A stretch of 64,000 bases of DNA from Oleiagrimonas soli (lineage in GTDB: Bacteria > Pseudomonadota > Gammaproteobacteria > Xanthomonadales > Rhodanobacteraceae), in NCBI RefSeq assembly GCF_000761445.1, contig NZ_KN196470.1, forward strand, positions 371,115 through 435,114, given 5' to 3'. Below the pieces are notes generated by a model. The model was not told the origin of the DNA, made no database searches, and was given only the letters and a program-made list of their open reading frames with translations. Shown here piece after piece: positions 35,224 through 45,144 of the stretch. The number at the start of each line of letters is the position of its first letter. The first letter of the stretch is position 1. A program made the translations under genes and the position numbers.

Positions 35224-35949
35224 ATGAACATGAAAACCAGACAATACGCGCTGTGGTTGGGCTTGCTGATGGCTGCGACGTGGACGCTCAGCAGCGGATG
35301 CAGCGCGCAGCCGAACCCGTCGGATACGGCGGTCCAGGCGCATGCGGTCACCGGGAAGGTGCCGGACGAGAGCGCCATCAAGGCGCTGGTCGACGATGCG
35401 AACGTGGGGGCGGTCGCGCCCGATGCCGACGATGCCGACGATGCGATCTCGGACCGCATTCTCGATGGTTTCCAGGCCGCGCCTTCCGGGCTGCAGATCG
35501 AGGACGGTCCTTCCATCGCCTGGGGCTTCAAGTTCCAGCAGGGCAACCAGCAGTCGGCGGTGGTTTACGATGCCTCCGGACACGTGCTGCTCGCGGCCAT
35601 CGTCAACGACATCGTGCGTGTCGACGACGGTATCGGTCCGGCCGTGACTTCGCAGGAGGCCTACGGCAAGCGGGTCAAGGACGCCGGCGTCGATCCGCAG
35701 GTGATGGTGTTCGCCGCTTCGCGCGACGCGCTCGACCGCGGCTATCCGTTGTTCCGGCGCTGGCTGCAGGCGGACCTGCTCGGCTTCAACATCGATTGCG
35801 CCAAGAAGGCGGCGGCGTGCGCGTTCGCCGAGAAGCTTTCCGTGCCCGTGCAGGCGTTCGTCGCCGGGCCGAGCGGCAAGGGACCGGCCAAGGTCGCCAC
35901 GCCATCCGGCGCGGCAGCCGCCGTTCCGTTGGGACGCTTCGTGCAGTAA
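35224..35949 (+). CDS. Lipoprotein resembling DsbC/DsbG N-terminal domain
   Basis: A 241-residue lipoprotein (lipobox LSSGC near residue 24). The middle part (DGFQAAPSGLQIEDG, AVVYDASGHVLLAAIVND) resembles the N-terminal dimerisation domain of DsbG, where a GF-x-AP-x-G segment leads to a strand with DG/SGH. There is no CxxC thioredoxin motif; two Cys occur near residues 187 and 193 (IDCAKKAAACAF). The catalytic part may be supplied by the next gene. ATG 35224 and 35230 are both possible, with weak ribosome-binding sites. The assignment is tentative. Confidence 0.6.
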   Translation: MNMKTRQYALWLGLLMAATWTLSSGCSAQPNPSDTAVQAHAVTGKVPDESAIKALVDDANVGAVAPDADDADDAISDRILDGFQAAPSGLQIEDGPSIAWGFKFQQGNQQSAVVYDASGHVLLAAIVNDIVRVDDGIGPAVTSQEAYGKRVKDAGVDPQVMVFAASRDALDRGYPLFRRWLQADLLGFNIDCAKKAAACAFAEKLSVPVQAFVAGPSGKGPAKVATPSGAAAAVPLGRFVQ

Positions 35950-36036
35950 GGCACTGCATCGATTCAAGGCGCGCGACCAAGGGGCGGGTCGTGCGTTCGT
36001 CACGCAAGCGTGCAGGGCACGCAGGAGCCTGGACGT

Positions 36037-36789
36037 ATGGACAAGGATGGGATGGCGCGCGGGACGCGGGTCGCGATGCAGGCGAATCGCGGATGGCGCG
36101 GCGCACGATGGGCGTTGATCGTCCTCTGCGTCTGGCTCGCGGCGTGTTCGAGCGGGAAGGATGCCGCCACGAGCGCGCAGGTGGATGCGGGAACCAAGCC
36201 GGCGGCTGTAGACACGCACGATGATCCGGCGTCGCGTGTCGACTGGACGGCCATGCAGGCATTCTGGACGCAGGCGATGCAGCTGCCCGGCATCGACACG
36301 GGTCCCGCGGACAGCAACAAGCGCATGCTGGTGATCTTCGATCCCGATTGCCCGGTGTGCGCACGTCAGTGGCGCGTGTTGCAGCCCTATCTGGATCGGG
36401 TGCGCATCCATTGGGTTCCGGTGGCCTACATCAACGGCGCCAGCCTGCATCGCGCGGCCGCGATCCTTTCCGCGGCCGATCCGGCCAGTGCGCTCGCGCG
36501 CAACGAGCAGGGTTTCGACTTCCGCCGGCAGCAAGGCGGGCTGGCGATTCCTTCGGACATCTCCGCGCAGGCGCTCGATACGGTCCGCGCCAACACCCGG
36601 ACACTGATGCGCGATGCGGGCGTGATCGCCACGCCGACGCTGGGCTTCGAGCTGTATCCGCACAAGCGCTACTACCGCATGCTCGGCATGCTGGACGCGG
36701 CGGGGATGAAGCGTGCGGTGGACACGCTCGGTCACACCATGGACCCGTGGCATGCCGAGTCCACGACGGCGGAGCAGCATTCGCCGTAA
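36037..36789 (+). CDS. DsbG-like thioredoxin-fold lipoprotein
   Basis: A 250-residue lipoprotein (lipobox LAAC near residue 34) with a thioredoxin-fold domain: FDPDCPVCARQW (active-site C105-P-V-C108), a helical insertion (LSAADPASALARNEQGFDFR) and the cis-Pro region IATPTLGFEL. This corresponds to the catalytic half of DsbC/DsbG, which reduce or isomerise disulfides in the periplasm; the N-terminal dimerisation domain is missing and may be on the preceding lipoprotein. AGGAG nine bases upstream decides the start at 36037. It is the last gene of the Tad-associated group. Confidence 0.8.
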   Translation: MDKDGMARGTRVAMQANRGWRGARWALIVLCVWLAACSSGKDAATSAQVDAGTKPAAVDTHDDPASRVDWTAMQAFWTQAMQLPGIDTGPADSNKRMLVIFDPDCPVCARQWRVLQPYLDRVRIHWVPVAYINGASLHRAAAILSAADPASALARNEQGFDFRRQQGGLAIPSDISAQALDTVRANTRTLMRDAGVIATPTLGFELYPHKRYYRMLGMLDAAGMKRAVDTLGHTMDPWHAESTTAEQHSP

Positions 36790-37185
36790 TCCGTTTCGAG
36801 GAGTCACGGCGTTCGGCGGCCTCCGAATGAAGCGTTGGACAAGCGCGATCTGCGTCGTACCGACAGGGTGGCCGCGATGCTCACGAGGGGTTCGCGGCCG
36901 ATGGGCGGAGCCGATTCGGCTGCTGTGCCGTCGGACTTCCATGGCCGCGAACCACGCCGTGCAGCGGCAGCATGCGATCCGCATGATCTTCGCGCCACGA
37001 GGCGCTCGTTCGGCGCGCGGCCGGGAGCATGTGCGCCGGGCGCTCGGTCAAAAGTAAAGGGTGCTTGACATCACCGAAGCGTCTGCTTCAGACTCCATGT
37101 CAAGCACACTTTACACGCGTGCGCGGTCCGGGTCCGGCGTTCGTCGCCACTCGACCGTCGCACGCCGCACACGTCCGAGGCACAC
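36790..37185. other. 396-bp spacer with long inverted repeat
   Basis: This spacer ends the Tad locus and carries the control region of the next operon. The first ~250 bp show no credible gene or terminator; the inverted repeat at 37054-37114 is described separately. Confidence 0.45.
37054..37114 (+). promoter_or_regulatory. 17-bp inverted repeat, likely Xre operator and promoter
   Basis: GTAAAGGGTGCTTGACA (37054-37070) and TGTCAAGCACACTTTAC (37098-37114) are inverted copies with one mismatch. The left arm contains a perfect -35 hexamer TTGACA (37065-37070); CAGACT 18 bases on is a weak -10. The 27-bp centre holds a smaller hairpin GAAGC/GCTTC. The site lies 72 bp before an operon whose second gene is an Xre-type regulator, so autoregulation is likely. 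Confidence 0.7.
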
Positions 37186-37773
37186 ATGAATGGCAAACCG
37201 ATGAGCAAACGTGGCCTGTTGCGCTGGACCGGCGGCATCGCCGTTCTGCTGGGCGTGGCGGCGCTGGCCGCCGGCATGATCCTGACGTGGCCGACGCTGC
37301 GCGATCTGGGCATCCTCGGACTGGTGCTGGGCGGCGTGTGGCTGCTGTTCTCGCTGTTCACCCGCGACGAACCGCTGCGCGCGCCGCAGCGACGCTACGT
37401 GCGCGAGTTCTTTCCGGCCATCGTCGCCTACGTGGTGATCCTGTTCTCGGTCTGGCCGATGCTGCAGCACGTGCACACCAACGGACTGCGCGTGCTGATC
37501 GCCTTGCTGCCGGTGCTGCCGATCGTCTTCGTGGTGCGCGCGATGGTGCGGCTGGTGCTGGCCAGCGACGAGCTGGAGCGACGCATCCAGCTGCAGGCGA
37601 TCTCGGTTGCGAGCCTCAGCGTCGGGCTGGTCAGTCTGGCCCTGGGCTTCATGGCGGCGGCCGGCGTGGTGCTGCTGAAGAACGCGCTGGTGCTGGTGCT
37701 GCCGGCGATGTTCGCGGTCTACGGCATCGCCGTCTGGTGGATCCGCCGCGGCTACGACGGTGGCGAACCATGA
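37186..37773 (+). CDS. Multi-pass membrane protein of Xre operon
   Basis: A 195-residue protein with about six membrane segments (for example GGIAVLLGVAALAAGMIL and FFPAIVAYVVILFSVWPML) and a short loop with ASDELERRIQLQAI. This type of small membrane protein with an ELERRI motif is commonly encoded just before a small helix-turn-helix gene in proteobacteria, but its function is not known. ATG 37186 and 37201 are possible. The stop overlaps the regulator start. Confidence 0.78.
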   Translation: MNGKPMSKRGLLRWTGGIAVLLGVAALAAGMILTWPTLRDLGILGLVLGGVWLLFSLFTRDEPLRAPQRRYVREFFPAIVAYVVILFSVWPMLQHVHTNGLRVLIALLPVLPIVFVVRAMVRLVLASDELERRIQLQAISVASLSVGLVSLALGFMAAAGVVLLKNALVLVLPAMFAVYGIAVWWIRRGYDGGEP

Positions 37774-37970
37774 ACAACCGGCTGCGCGTGCTGCGCGCCG
37801 AACACGGCTGGTCGCAGGCCGACCTTGCCGAGCGTCTCGATGTGTCGCGACAGACCGTCAACGCCATCGAGACCGGAAAGTACGACCCGAGCCTGCCGCT
37901 GGCATTCCGCATCGCGCGGGTGTTCGGGTCGCCGATCGAATCCATCTTTGATCCGGGAGATCAAGCGTGA
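37770..37970 (+). CDS. Small Xre-family HTH regulator
   Basis: A 66-residue protein that is almost entirely a helix-turn-helix domain (LRAEHGWSQADLAERLDVSR QTV; recognition helix SRQTVNAIETGKYDPS). It belongs to the YozG/short Xre group with no ligand domain. The likely target is the inverted repeat upstream of the operon. It is coupled by 4-bp overlaps to genes on both sides. Confidence 0.9.
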   Translation: MNNRLRVLRAEHGWSQADLAERLDVSRQTVNAIETGKYDPSLPLAFRIARVFGSPIESIFDPGDQA

Positions 37971-39534
37971 AGATGAAACCAGGAGTACGCATCGCGATCG
38001 TCGTCGGCATCGTGGTCGCGATTCTCGCCGGCAAGCAAGCGTTCAAGCACGATGCGTCGGCGCCTGCCGATTCGGCATCGACGCAGACGCCGGCCAAGCC
38101 CATACACGTCGAGGCCAAGCCGCAGGTGTGGCATCGCGGTCGTCTGACTTTCAAACCCTGCGAGCTGAGTCGGCCGGGTTCGGGCCGCCGCGCGGCGGCC
38201 TGGTGCTCGCCGTTCGAGGTGCCGGAGAACCGTGCCGATCCGAACGGCCGCAAGATCGGCCTGAAGCTGGCGATCGTGCGCAGCGCGTCGATGGTGCCCG
38301 ATCCGGACATGGTGGTGTTCCTGGCCGGCGGGCCGGGACAGGCGGCCACGCGCGAGTACGTGATGGCGTCGAAGGGTTTCGAGGAGCTGCACAAGCATCA
38401 CGACATCCTGCTGCTGGATCAGCGCGGCACCGGCGATTCCAATCCGCTGACCTGCGCGCAGACCGAGAAGAACACCGACCCGAACATCGACTACAGCCAG
38501 GATCCGGACGCGCGCGCCGCGTACCTGAAGAAGTGTCTGGCCGAGGTCGAGAAGAAGGCCGACCCGCGCTACTACACGACGACCGATGCCGTGGCCGACC
38601 TGGAAGCCGTGCGTCAGGCGCTGGGCGCGCCAAAGTTCGACCTGCTGGGCGTGTCCTACGGCACGCGCATGGCGCAGCAGTATGCGATGCGTCATCCCGA
38701 CGCGGTGCGCAGCATCGTGCTGGACTCGGCGGTGCCGAACACGGTCGCGCTGGGCCAGCTGATCGCCGAGCACCTGCAGCAGGCGCTGCGCAAGGATTTC
38801 GCGCTGTGCACCGCCGATGCGGCCTGCAAGAAGCGTTACGGCGACCCGTACCAGACGCTGCAGAAACTGGTCGCCGACGTGCGCGCGAATCCGCGCATGG
38901 TCACGGTACGCGATCCACGCACGTATCAGCCGAGCCAGCGCATGTTCAACCAGAAGTCGCTGGCGACGGTGGTGCGCCTGTTCGCCTACTCGCCGGAAAC
39001 CATCGCCCTGCTGCCGCTCAGCATCGACGCCGCGGCGCATGGCGACACCGGGCCGTTGATGGGTCAGGAGCGCCTAATCAGCGGCGACCTCGGCAGCGAC
39101 ATCAATTCCGGCATGGGTCTGAGCGTGACCTGCGCCGAGGATGCCGACCTGATCCAGCCGCGACCGCAGGACAAGGACACGCTGCTCGGCGACGATTTCG
39201 TGCGCGAGCTCAAGGCCAACTGCGCGATCTGGCCGCACGGTACGCGCCCGGCCGATTTCCATCAGCCCCTGCGCGGCAAGATCCCGACGCTGGTGCTCTC
39301 GGGCGAACTGGACCCGGTGACGCCGCCGGCCTGGGGCAAGCAGATCGTGGCCGACCTCGACAACGCGCGCCAACTGGTGCTCGCGGGGCAGGGCCACTCG
39401 GAATTCATGCGCGGGTGCATGCCGAAGGTGATCCGGCGCTTCATCGACCAGCCCGATCCGAAGACGCTGGACGCGAAGTGTCTGGACCGTCTCGGCCCCA
39501 CGCCCCCTTACGTCACTTTCAACGGAGCCACGCC

Positions 39535-39538
<4 letters not shown>
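37967..39538 (+). CDS. Exported alpha/beta hydrolase (tripeptidyl aminopeptidase-like)
   Basis: A 523-residue protein with an N-terminal hydrophobic signal or anchor (residues about 7-22). The alpha/beta-hydrolase fold carries the oxyanion FLAGGPGQ, LLLDQRGTGDS, nucleophile elbow GVSYGT, then LSGELDPVTP with the acid Asp and GQGHSEF with the catalytic His. This order matches the prolyl/tripeptidyl aminopeptidase group (S33) of secreted enzymes. The GTG start at 37967 overlaps the regulator stop; ATG at 37973 is also in frame. Substrate not known. Confidence 0.85.
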
Positions 39539-40265
<727 letters not shown>

Positions 40266-40269
<4 letters not shown>

Positions 40270-41441
40270 ACGCCACCCTGACCGTATTCCTGAAAGAGGT
40301 CCGCGAGAACCTGCGCGACCGCCGCACCATCACCAGCGCACTCGTCATGGGTCCGCTGCTGGGGCCGTTCCTGTTCGTGATGCTGATGAACGTCATCATC
40401 AACAAGCAGCTGGACAAGGCCGAGAAACCGCTCAAGGTGCCGGTGATCGGCGCCCAGCGCGCGCCCAATCTGGTGCACGCGCTGGAGCAGTACGGCCTGG
40501 TGGTCGAGCCGGCCATCCAACACCCGGAAGCCGCGGTGAAGCAGCAGCTGGCCGACGTCGTGCTGCGCATTCCGGCCAGCTATCCGAAGGCCTGGAACAA
40601 GGGCGATCCGGCGCAGGTCGAGGTGATCTACGACGCCTCGCGGCGCGACGCGGACACGCCGGTCAAGCGGGTCAAGGCCATGCTGGAGCAGTACTCGCGC
40701 ACGCAGGGCGCGATTCGCCTGCTGGCGCGCGGCCTGTCGCCTGCTGTGTCGACGCCGGTGGTGGTGGCGCAGCGCGACCAGTCCACGCCGCAATCGCGCG
40801 CCGGGCAGCTGTTCGCGTTCATGCCGTACTTCTTCGTGGTCGGCGTGTTCATCGGCGGCATGTATCTGGCCATCGATCTGACCGCGGGCGAGCGCGAGCG
40901 CAAGTCGCTGGAACCGCTGTTCGTCAATCCGGTGGCGCGTTGGCGCATCCTGCTGGGCAAGCTCGGCGCGACCGCCGCGTTCGCCACCGCCAGTCTGGTG
41001 CTGAGTCTGGTCGCGTTCCACCTGGCGGGCTACATCCTGCCGACCGACAAGCTGGGCATGTCCATCGATCTGGGCCTGGGCTTTGCCGGCACCGTGCTGT
41101 TGCTGATGCTGCCGCTGGCGGCGCTGTTCGCGTCGCTGCAGACGCTGGTTTCGGCCTTCGCCAAGAGCTACCGCGAGGCGCAGACCTACCTGTCGATCCT
41201 GATGCTGCTGCCGATGCTGCCGTCGATGATCCTGAGCTTCACACCGGTGAAGGCGACCAACTGGATGTATGCGGTGCCGTTGCTCGGTCAGCAGCTGGGC
41301 ATCACCGAGCTGCTGCGCGGCGGTTCGGTGACGGCGGTGCAGGTCGCGCTGGTGCTGGTCAGCGGCTTCCTGGCCGCGCTGGTGGCGGTGCTGGTCACGG
41401 TGAGGGTGTACGGCTCCGAGCGCCTGGCGATCTCGGCCTGA
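40266..41441 (+). CDS. natB: ABC exporter permease (NatB-like)
   Basis: A 391-residue permease with a first membrane helix after MNATLTVFLKEVRENLRDRR, a large extracytoplasmic domain between residues about 45 and 180, and six C-terminal membrane segments (YFFVVGVFIGGMYLAIDLTA; GERERKSLEPLFVNP is the conserved cytoplasmic motif of this family). It pairs with the ATPase just upstream. The substrate may be Na+ or a small hydrophobic compound; it cannot be decided from sequence. Confidence 0.87.
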
Positions 41442-41540
41442 GTGTCCGCATGCCCCGTCGCGTTGCGGCGCGACGGGGTGCGGCTGTATCGGTGGCGGCA
41501 TCCCGATAGACTGGACTCTCCATGTTCGGGGGAGAGTTCC

Positions 41541-43292
41541 ATGCGCACGTCCATCCATGCTTTCGGCCTGCTGATCGCTTCGGCGGCGCTGTTGACCGCG
41601 TGTCACGACAAGCCGGCCGCGACGCCAGAGTCGGCGGCCGCGAAACCGGCGGCCAGCACCGCCGCACCGGCGTCGGCTTCCAGCAGCGCCAGCTACGCCA
41701 GCCGTCACCTCGACGACTACGCCACGGTGAAGCTGACCGCGGACCTTTCGCACCTCGATGCGAACCAGAAGAAGATGGTCGGGCTGCTGATCCAGGCGGC
41801 CGACGAGATGAATCCGATCTACTGGAAGCAGTCGGTGGCCAACGCTGACGCCCTGCGCGCGCGCATCCACGACGACGCCACGCGCGAGCTGTTCGACATC
41901 AACTACGGCCCGTGGGACCGGCTCAACGCCGATCATCCCTTCGTCGCCGGCGTCGGTCCGCGCCCGCTCGGCGCGCAGTTCTATCCGGCCGACATGACCA
42001 AGGCGGAATTCGACAAAGCGCCGCTCAAGGACAAGACCAGTCTGTACACCCTGCTGCGCCCGGTGCTGCATCGCGAGGGCACCGGCGAGCTGACCACGGT
42101 GCCCTATCACGTCGCCTACCAGCCGCAGCTGGACAAGGCCGCCGACCTGCTGCGTCAGGCTTCGGCGCTGGCCAAGGACCCCGGTTTCGCCAAGTACCTG
42201 AAGCTGCGTGCCGAGGCGCTGCAGACCGACGACTACCAGCCCAGCGACTTCGCCTGGATGGACATGAAGAACAATCCGGTCGACATCGTCATCGGCCCGA
42301 TCGAGACTTACGAGGATCAGCTGTTCGGCTACAAGGCCGCCTACGAGTCCTACGTGCTGATCAAGGACCAGGCCTGGAGCGAGCGGCTCAAGCGCTTCGC
42401 CAAGTACCTGCCGCAGCTGCAGCGCGACCTGCCGGTGCCGGCGAAATACAAGGCCGAGAAGCCCGGTTCCGACGCCGACCTCAACGCCTACTTCGCGGTG
42501 TACTACGCCGGCGACGCCAACGTCGGCGCCAAGACCATCGCCATCAACCTGCCCAACGACGAGCAGGTGCAGCTGAAGAAGGGCACGCGCCGCCTGCAGC
42601 TGGAGAACGTGATGCAGGCGAAGTTCGACAAGATCATGAAGCCGATCGCGGCGACGCTGATCGCCAAGGACCAGCTCGACCACGTCACCTTCGACGCGTT
42701 CTTCCAGAACACCATGTTCCACGAGGTGGCGCACGGCCTGGGCATCAAGAACACGCTCGACGGCAAGGGCACGGTGCGCAAGGCGCTGAAGGAATACGCC
42801 TCCAGCTTCGAGGAAGGCAAGGCCGACATCCTCGGCCTGTACATGGTGCGCAAGCTCGGCGAGATGGGCGAGCTGGACAAGGCCAAGCTGATGGACAACT
42901 ACGTCACCTTCCTCGCCGGCATGCTGCGTTCGGTCCGCTTCGGCGCCACCGACGCCCACGCCCAGGCCAACATGCTGCGCTTCAACTATTTCCTGCAGCA
43001 CGGCGCGATCACCCGCGACGAAGCCACCGGCCGCTACCGCGTGCACTTCGACAAGATGACCGCAGCCATGGCCGCGCTGACCACGCGCATCCTGACCCTG
43101 CAGGGCGATGGCGACTACGCCGATGCGAAGAAGATGGGCGATGCGATGGGCGTCGTCGGGCCGCAGCTGGCGTCTGATCTCAAGCGATTGGATCAGGCCG
43201 ATATTCCGGTCGACATCCGTTTCGAGCAGGGGGCGAAGGTGTTGGGGTTGGATGACGGCGCGGCGAGAGCGGCTTCAACGGCGCGTCCGTAA
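41541..43292 (+). CDS. M49 (dipeptidyl-peptidase III family) zinc peptidase lipoprotein
   Basis: A 583-residue lipoprotein (lipobox LLTAC near residue 21) with an Ala/Ser/Pro-rich linker to about residue 55. The zinc site is visible as HEVAHGLG (near residue 394, an HEXXH form rather than the HEXXXH of eukaryotic DPP III) and the downstream EEGKADILGLY (third ligand Glu and general Asp), as in bacterial M49 peptidases. Family members release dipeptides from short peptides; this one is placed in the periplasm or outer membrane. ATG at 41541 follows GGGGGAGAG. Confidence 0.9.
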   Translation: MRTSIHAFGLLIASAALLTACHDKPAATPESAAAKPAASTAAPASASSSASYASRHLDDYATVKLTADLSHLDANQKKMVGLLIQAADEMNPIYWKQSVANADALRARIHDDATRELFDINYGPWDRLNADHPFVAGVGPRPLGAQFYPADMTKAEFDKAPLKDKTSLYTLLRPVLHREGTGELTTVPYHVAYQPQLDKAADLLRQASALAKDPGFAKYLKLRAEALQTDDYQPSDFAWMDMKNNPVDIVIGPIETYEDQLFGYKAAYESYVLIKDQAWSERLKRFAKYLPQLQRDLPVPAKYKAEKPGSDADLNAYFAVYYAGDANVGAKTIAINLPNDEQVQLKKGTRRLQLENVMQAKFDKIMKPIAATLIAKDQLDHVTFDAFFQNTMFHEVAHGLGIKNTLDGKGTVRKALKEYASSFEEGKADILGLYMVRKLGEMGELDKAKLMDNYVTFLAGMLRSVRFGATDAHAQANMLRFNYFLQHGAITRDEATGRYRVHFDKMTAAMAALTTRILTLQGDGDYADAKKMGDAMGVVGPQLASDLKRLDQADIPVDIRFEQGAKVLGLDDGAARAASTARP

Positions 43293-43366
43293 CGCAACAC
43301 TACAGCGGGGATGGTTGCGCGTTCTGCGGTCGTCCGCATGGAGGATTCTGCGATCGCCCCACGAAC

Positions 43367-43478
43367 CATGTGCCTCGATCGAGCCATGCGCCACATGCTT
43401 CGATCGAGGTGCGATTCATGTGCTTCGATCAAATTATGAGGTACGTACTTCGATCGAGTCGCGAGCTACGTACTTCGG
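43367..43478. repeat. 25-bp degenerate tandem repeat, about 4.5 copies
   Basis: Units start at 43367, 43392, 43417, 43442 and 43467 (partial). The core is CTTCGATCGAG (CTCGATCGAG and CTTCGATCAAA in variants) preceded by (C/T)A(C/T)(A/G)T(G/A). There are no unique spacers, so it is not CRISPR. It follows the M49 peptidase gene. Confidence 0.75.
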
Positions 43479-43518
43479 ACACGCGGAAGGCTTTCCCGCG
43501 ATCACAGCGCGCACTCCA

Positions 43519-43612
43519 TCCTCGTCATCCCGGCGAAAGCCGGGAACTAGAGCCTGCAAACTTTGCCGCATGCCAAGACGCTGGGTCCCGGCTTTCGCCG
43601 GGATGACGAGGA
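43519..43612. repeat. 27-bp perfect inverted repeat (REP/MITE-like)
   Basis: The arm 43519-43545 (core GTCATCCCGGCGAAAGCC) matches exactly, inverted, the arm 43586-43612 (core GGCTTTCGCCGGGATGAC), with a 40-bp centre. This is the common CATCCCGGCGAAAGCCGGG element seen in many proteobacteria as dispersed REP-type repeats; it can form a cruciform or terminator. Three copies of GGGATGACG(A/C)G follow at 43600, 43623 and 43645. Confidence 0.75.
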
Positions 43613-43745
43613 GGGGTGTTGCGGGATGACGAGGATGTTGTTGCGGGATGACGCGGGGTGTTCCGGAACTCAGGTCATGCGTATCGCGTCATCGGAGTCG
43701 CGCTGCACGGCGTACGCGAGATGAATCGCCGGCGCGGGAGTCCGC

Positions 43746-44237
43746 TCAGGTGCCTCGTTCCAGCAAGGTACGGCGGCGAGCCAGGCTTGCTGCTGGCCAA
43801 TGTTCCTTGCGGTCGTAGTAGACCGGCACGGCGGGCGTGCCTTCGGGCAGGATCACCCAGGGTTGCTTGGAGGCGGTGAAGATGTGGATGTCCGGCGGCA
43901 GGCGGTCCGGGTCGTCCAGCGTGCCGACACGGACGAAGGCGATGCGCGGGCCGGCGCCGTTGTAGTGGCTCCACAGCGCCACGAAGCAGGTCGGGCAGCG
44001 CGCGATGCGCTGGCCCTTGCCGCTGGCCGAGGGCGTGTCCACGAACAGAGGTTCGCCGGCGAGCCGGTGCACGCGGGCGGTCTCGATCATGGCGTTGATG
44101 ACGAAGGCGCTGCCGGTCTCGCGCTGGCACCAGCGGCAGTGGCAGCCGTGCACGAACAGCGGCGGTCCCTCGATCGCGTAGCGAATCGCGCCGCAGTCGC
44201 AGCCGCCTTCCAGTTTTTCGCCCTCTTGCATGCGCAT
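43746..44237 (-). CDS. GFA family zinc protein
   Basis: A 163-residue protein of the glutathione-dependent formaldehyde-activating (GFA/CENP-V) fold. Zinc-binding Cys pattern is clear: GGCDCGAIRY, GCHCRWCQRETGSAF and CPTC. The ending DIHIFTASKQPWVIL is also typical. Many GFA proteins are not formaldehyde enzymes, so the role is open. GGAG seven bases upstream supports the ATG at 44237; an open frame extends further but lacks support. Confidence 0.85.
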   Translation of the reverse strand: MRMQEGEKLEGGCDCGAIRYAIEGPPLFVHGCHCRWCQRETGSAFVINAMIETARVHRLAGEPLFVDTPSASGKGQRIARCPTCFVALWSHYNGAGPRIAFVRVGTLDDPDRLPPDIHIFTASKQPWVILPEGTPAVPVYYDRKEHWPAASLARRRTLLERGT

Positions 44238-44298
44238 GATCGTGCTCCGCAGGAATGCCTGTCCGCATTGTAGGCACGCGGAAACGAACGGACGCGGT

Positions 44299-45144
44299 TC
44301 AGGCGAAGTGCGCGCGCAGATGCGCAGCCACGGCGTCGGGGTGTTCCAGGTGCAGGTGATGGTGGCCGTCGAGGTGTTTGATGCGGATGTCGGCGACATG
44401 CGCGGCGCGCTCGCGCAGCATGGTCTCGGGCAGGTAGGGCGTCTGCGGTCGGGCCAGCAGCAGGAGCGTCGGTGCGGCGATGCCTTCGAGCAGGCGGCGG
44501 ATCTGCGCTTCGTCCATGCGTACCGGCGTCGGCTGGGTCAGGCGCGGGTCGCTGGACCAGCGGTAGCCGTCGTTTTCGCGCGTCAGGCCGCGCTCGACGA
44601 TGCCGCGCGCCTGCGCCGCGGGCAGGTCGGTGGCGGCCGCGCGTACGCTCACGGCGGTGTCGATGTCGGGAAACACGCTGCGTTTCCGCGCGCCGCGGCG
44701 CAGGCGGCGCAGCGTGGCGTTGCGGAAGCGCTGCAGGCTGCGCGCGGGGTCGTCGGCGAGCGGTCCGAGTCCTTCGATCAGACCGAGCCGGCGCACGCGC
44801 TCCGGCGCGGCGGCGGCGACCAGGCTGGCGACGCCCGCGCCTAGCGAATGGCCGAGCAGGTCGAAGTGCGTCAGCGCCAGCGCATCGGCGGCGGCCAGCA
44901 CCACGGCGACGTATTCGGCGATGCCGTAGGCCACGAACGGACTGGCCGGCAGGTGTGCGGAACGACCATGGCCGGGCAGGTCCAGCGCGATCACGCGGTG
45001 CGTGTTCAGGCGCGGTGCCAGCCGCTCGAAGCTGGCGGCATTGTCGAGCCAGCCGTGCAGCGCCAGCAGCGGCGGCGCGTCGGCGGGACCGGACACGCAG
45101 GCCTTCAGTGCCAGGCCGGCGGCGTCGAGGTCCAGCTCGATCAT
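44299..45144 (-). CDS. Alpha/beta hydrolase (serine hydrolase-like)
   Basis: A 281-residue cytoplasmic hydrolase: LLALHGWLDNAASFERLAP, nucleophile elbow GHSLGAG, later LLLARPQTPYLP and the His-containing segment LDGHHHLHLEHP. The HGWLDNAASF motif is typical of the serine hydrolase-like (SERHL) group. The start overlaps the hemH stop by 4 bp, so it is coexpressed with ferrochelatase, as often seen in this bacterial order. Confidence 0.85.
   Translation of the reverse strand: MIELDLDAAGLALKACVSGPADAPPLLALHGWLDNAASFERLAPRLNTHRVIALDLPGHGRSAHLPASPFVAYGIAEYVAVVLAAADALALTHFDLLGHSLGAGVASLVAAAAPERVRRLGLIEGLGPLADDPARSLQRFRNATLRRLRRGARKRSVFPDIDTAVSVRAAATDLPAAQARGIVERGLTRENDGYRWSSDPRLTQPTPVRMDEAQIRRLLEGIAAPTLLLLARPQTPYLPETMLRERAAHVADIRIKHLDGHHHLHLEHPDAVAAHLRAHFA

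Larger units (their letters stand above)
43293..43745. other. 453-bp repeat-rich spacer
   Basis: No gene is called here. It holds a degenerate 25-bp tandem repeat (43367-43478), a 27-bp perfect inverted repeat (43519-43612) and a short 22-23-bp tandem repeat (43600-43655). It lies between convergent genes. Confidence 0.6.

Noticed and set aside
43367-43478. Possible CRISPR array
   Set aside because: Units are directly adjacent with no spacers, are degenerate, and no cas genes are nearby.
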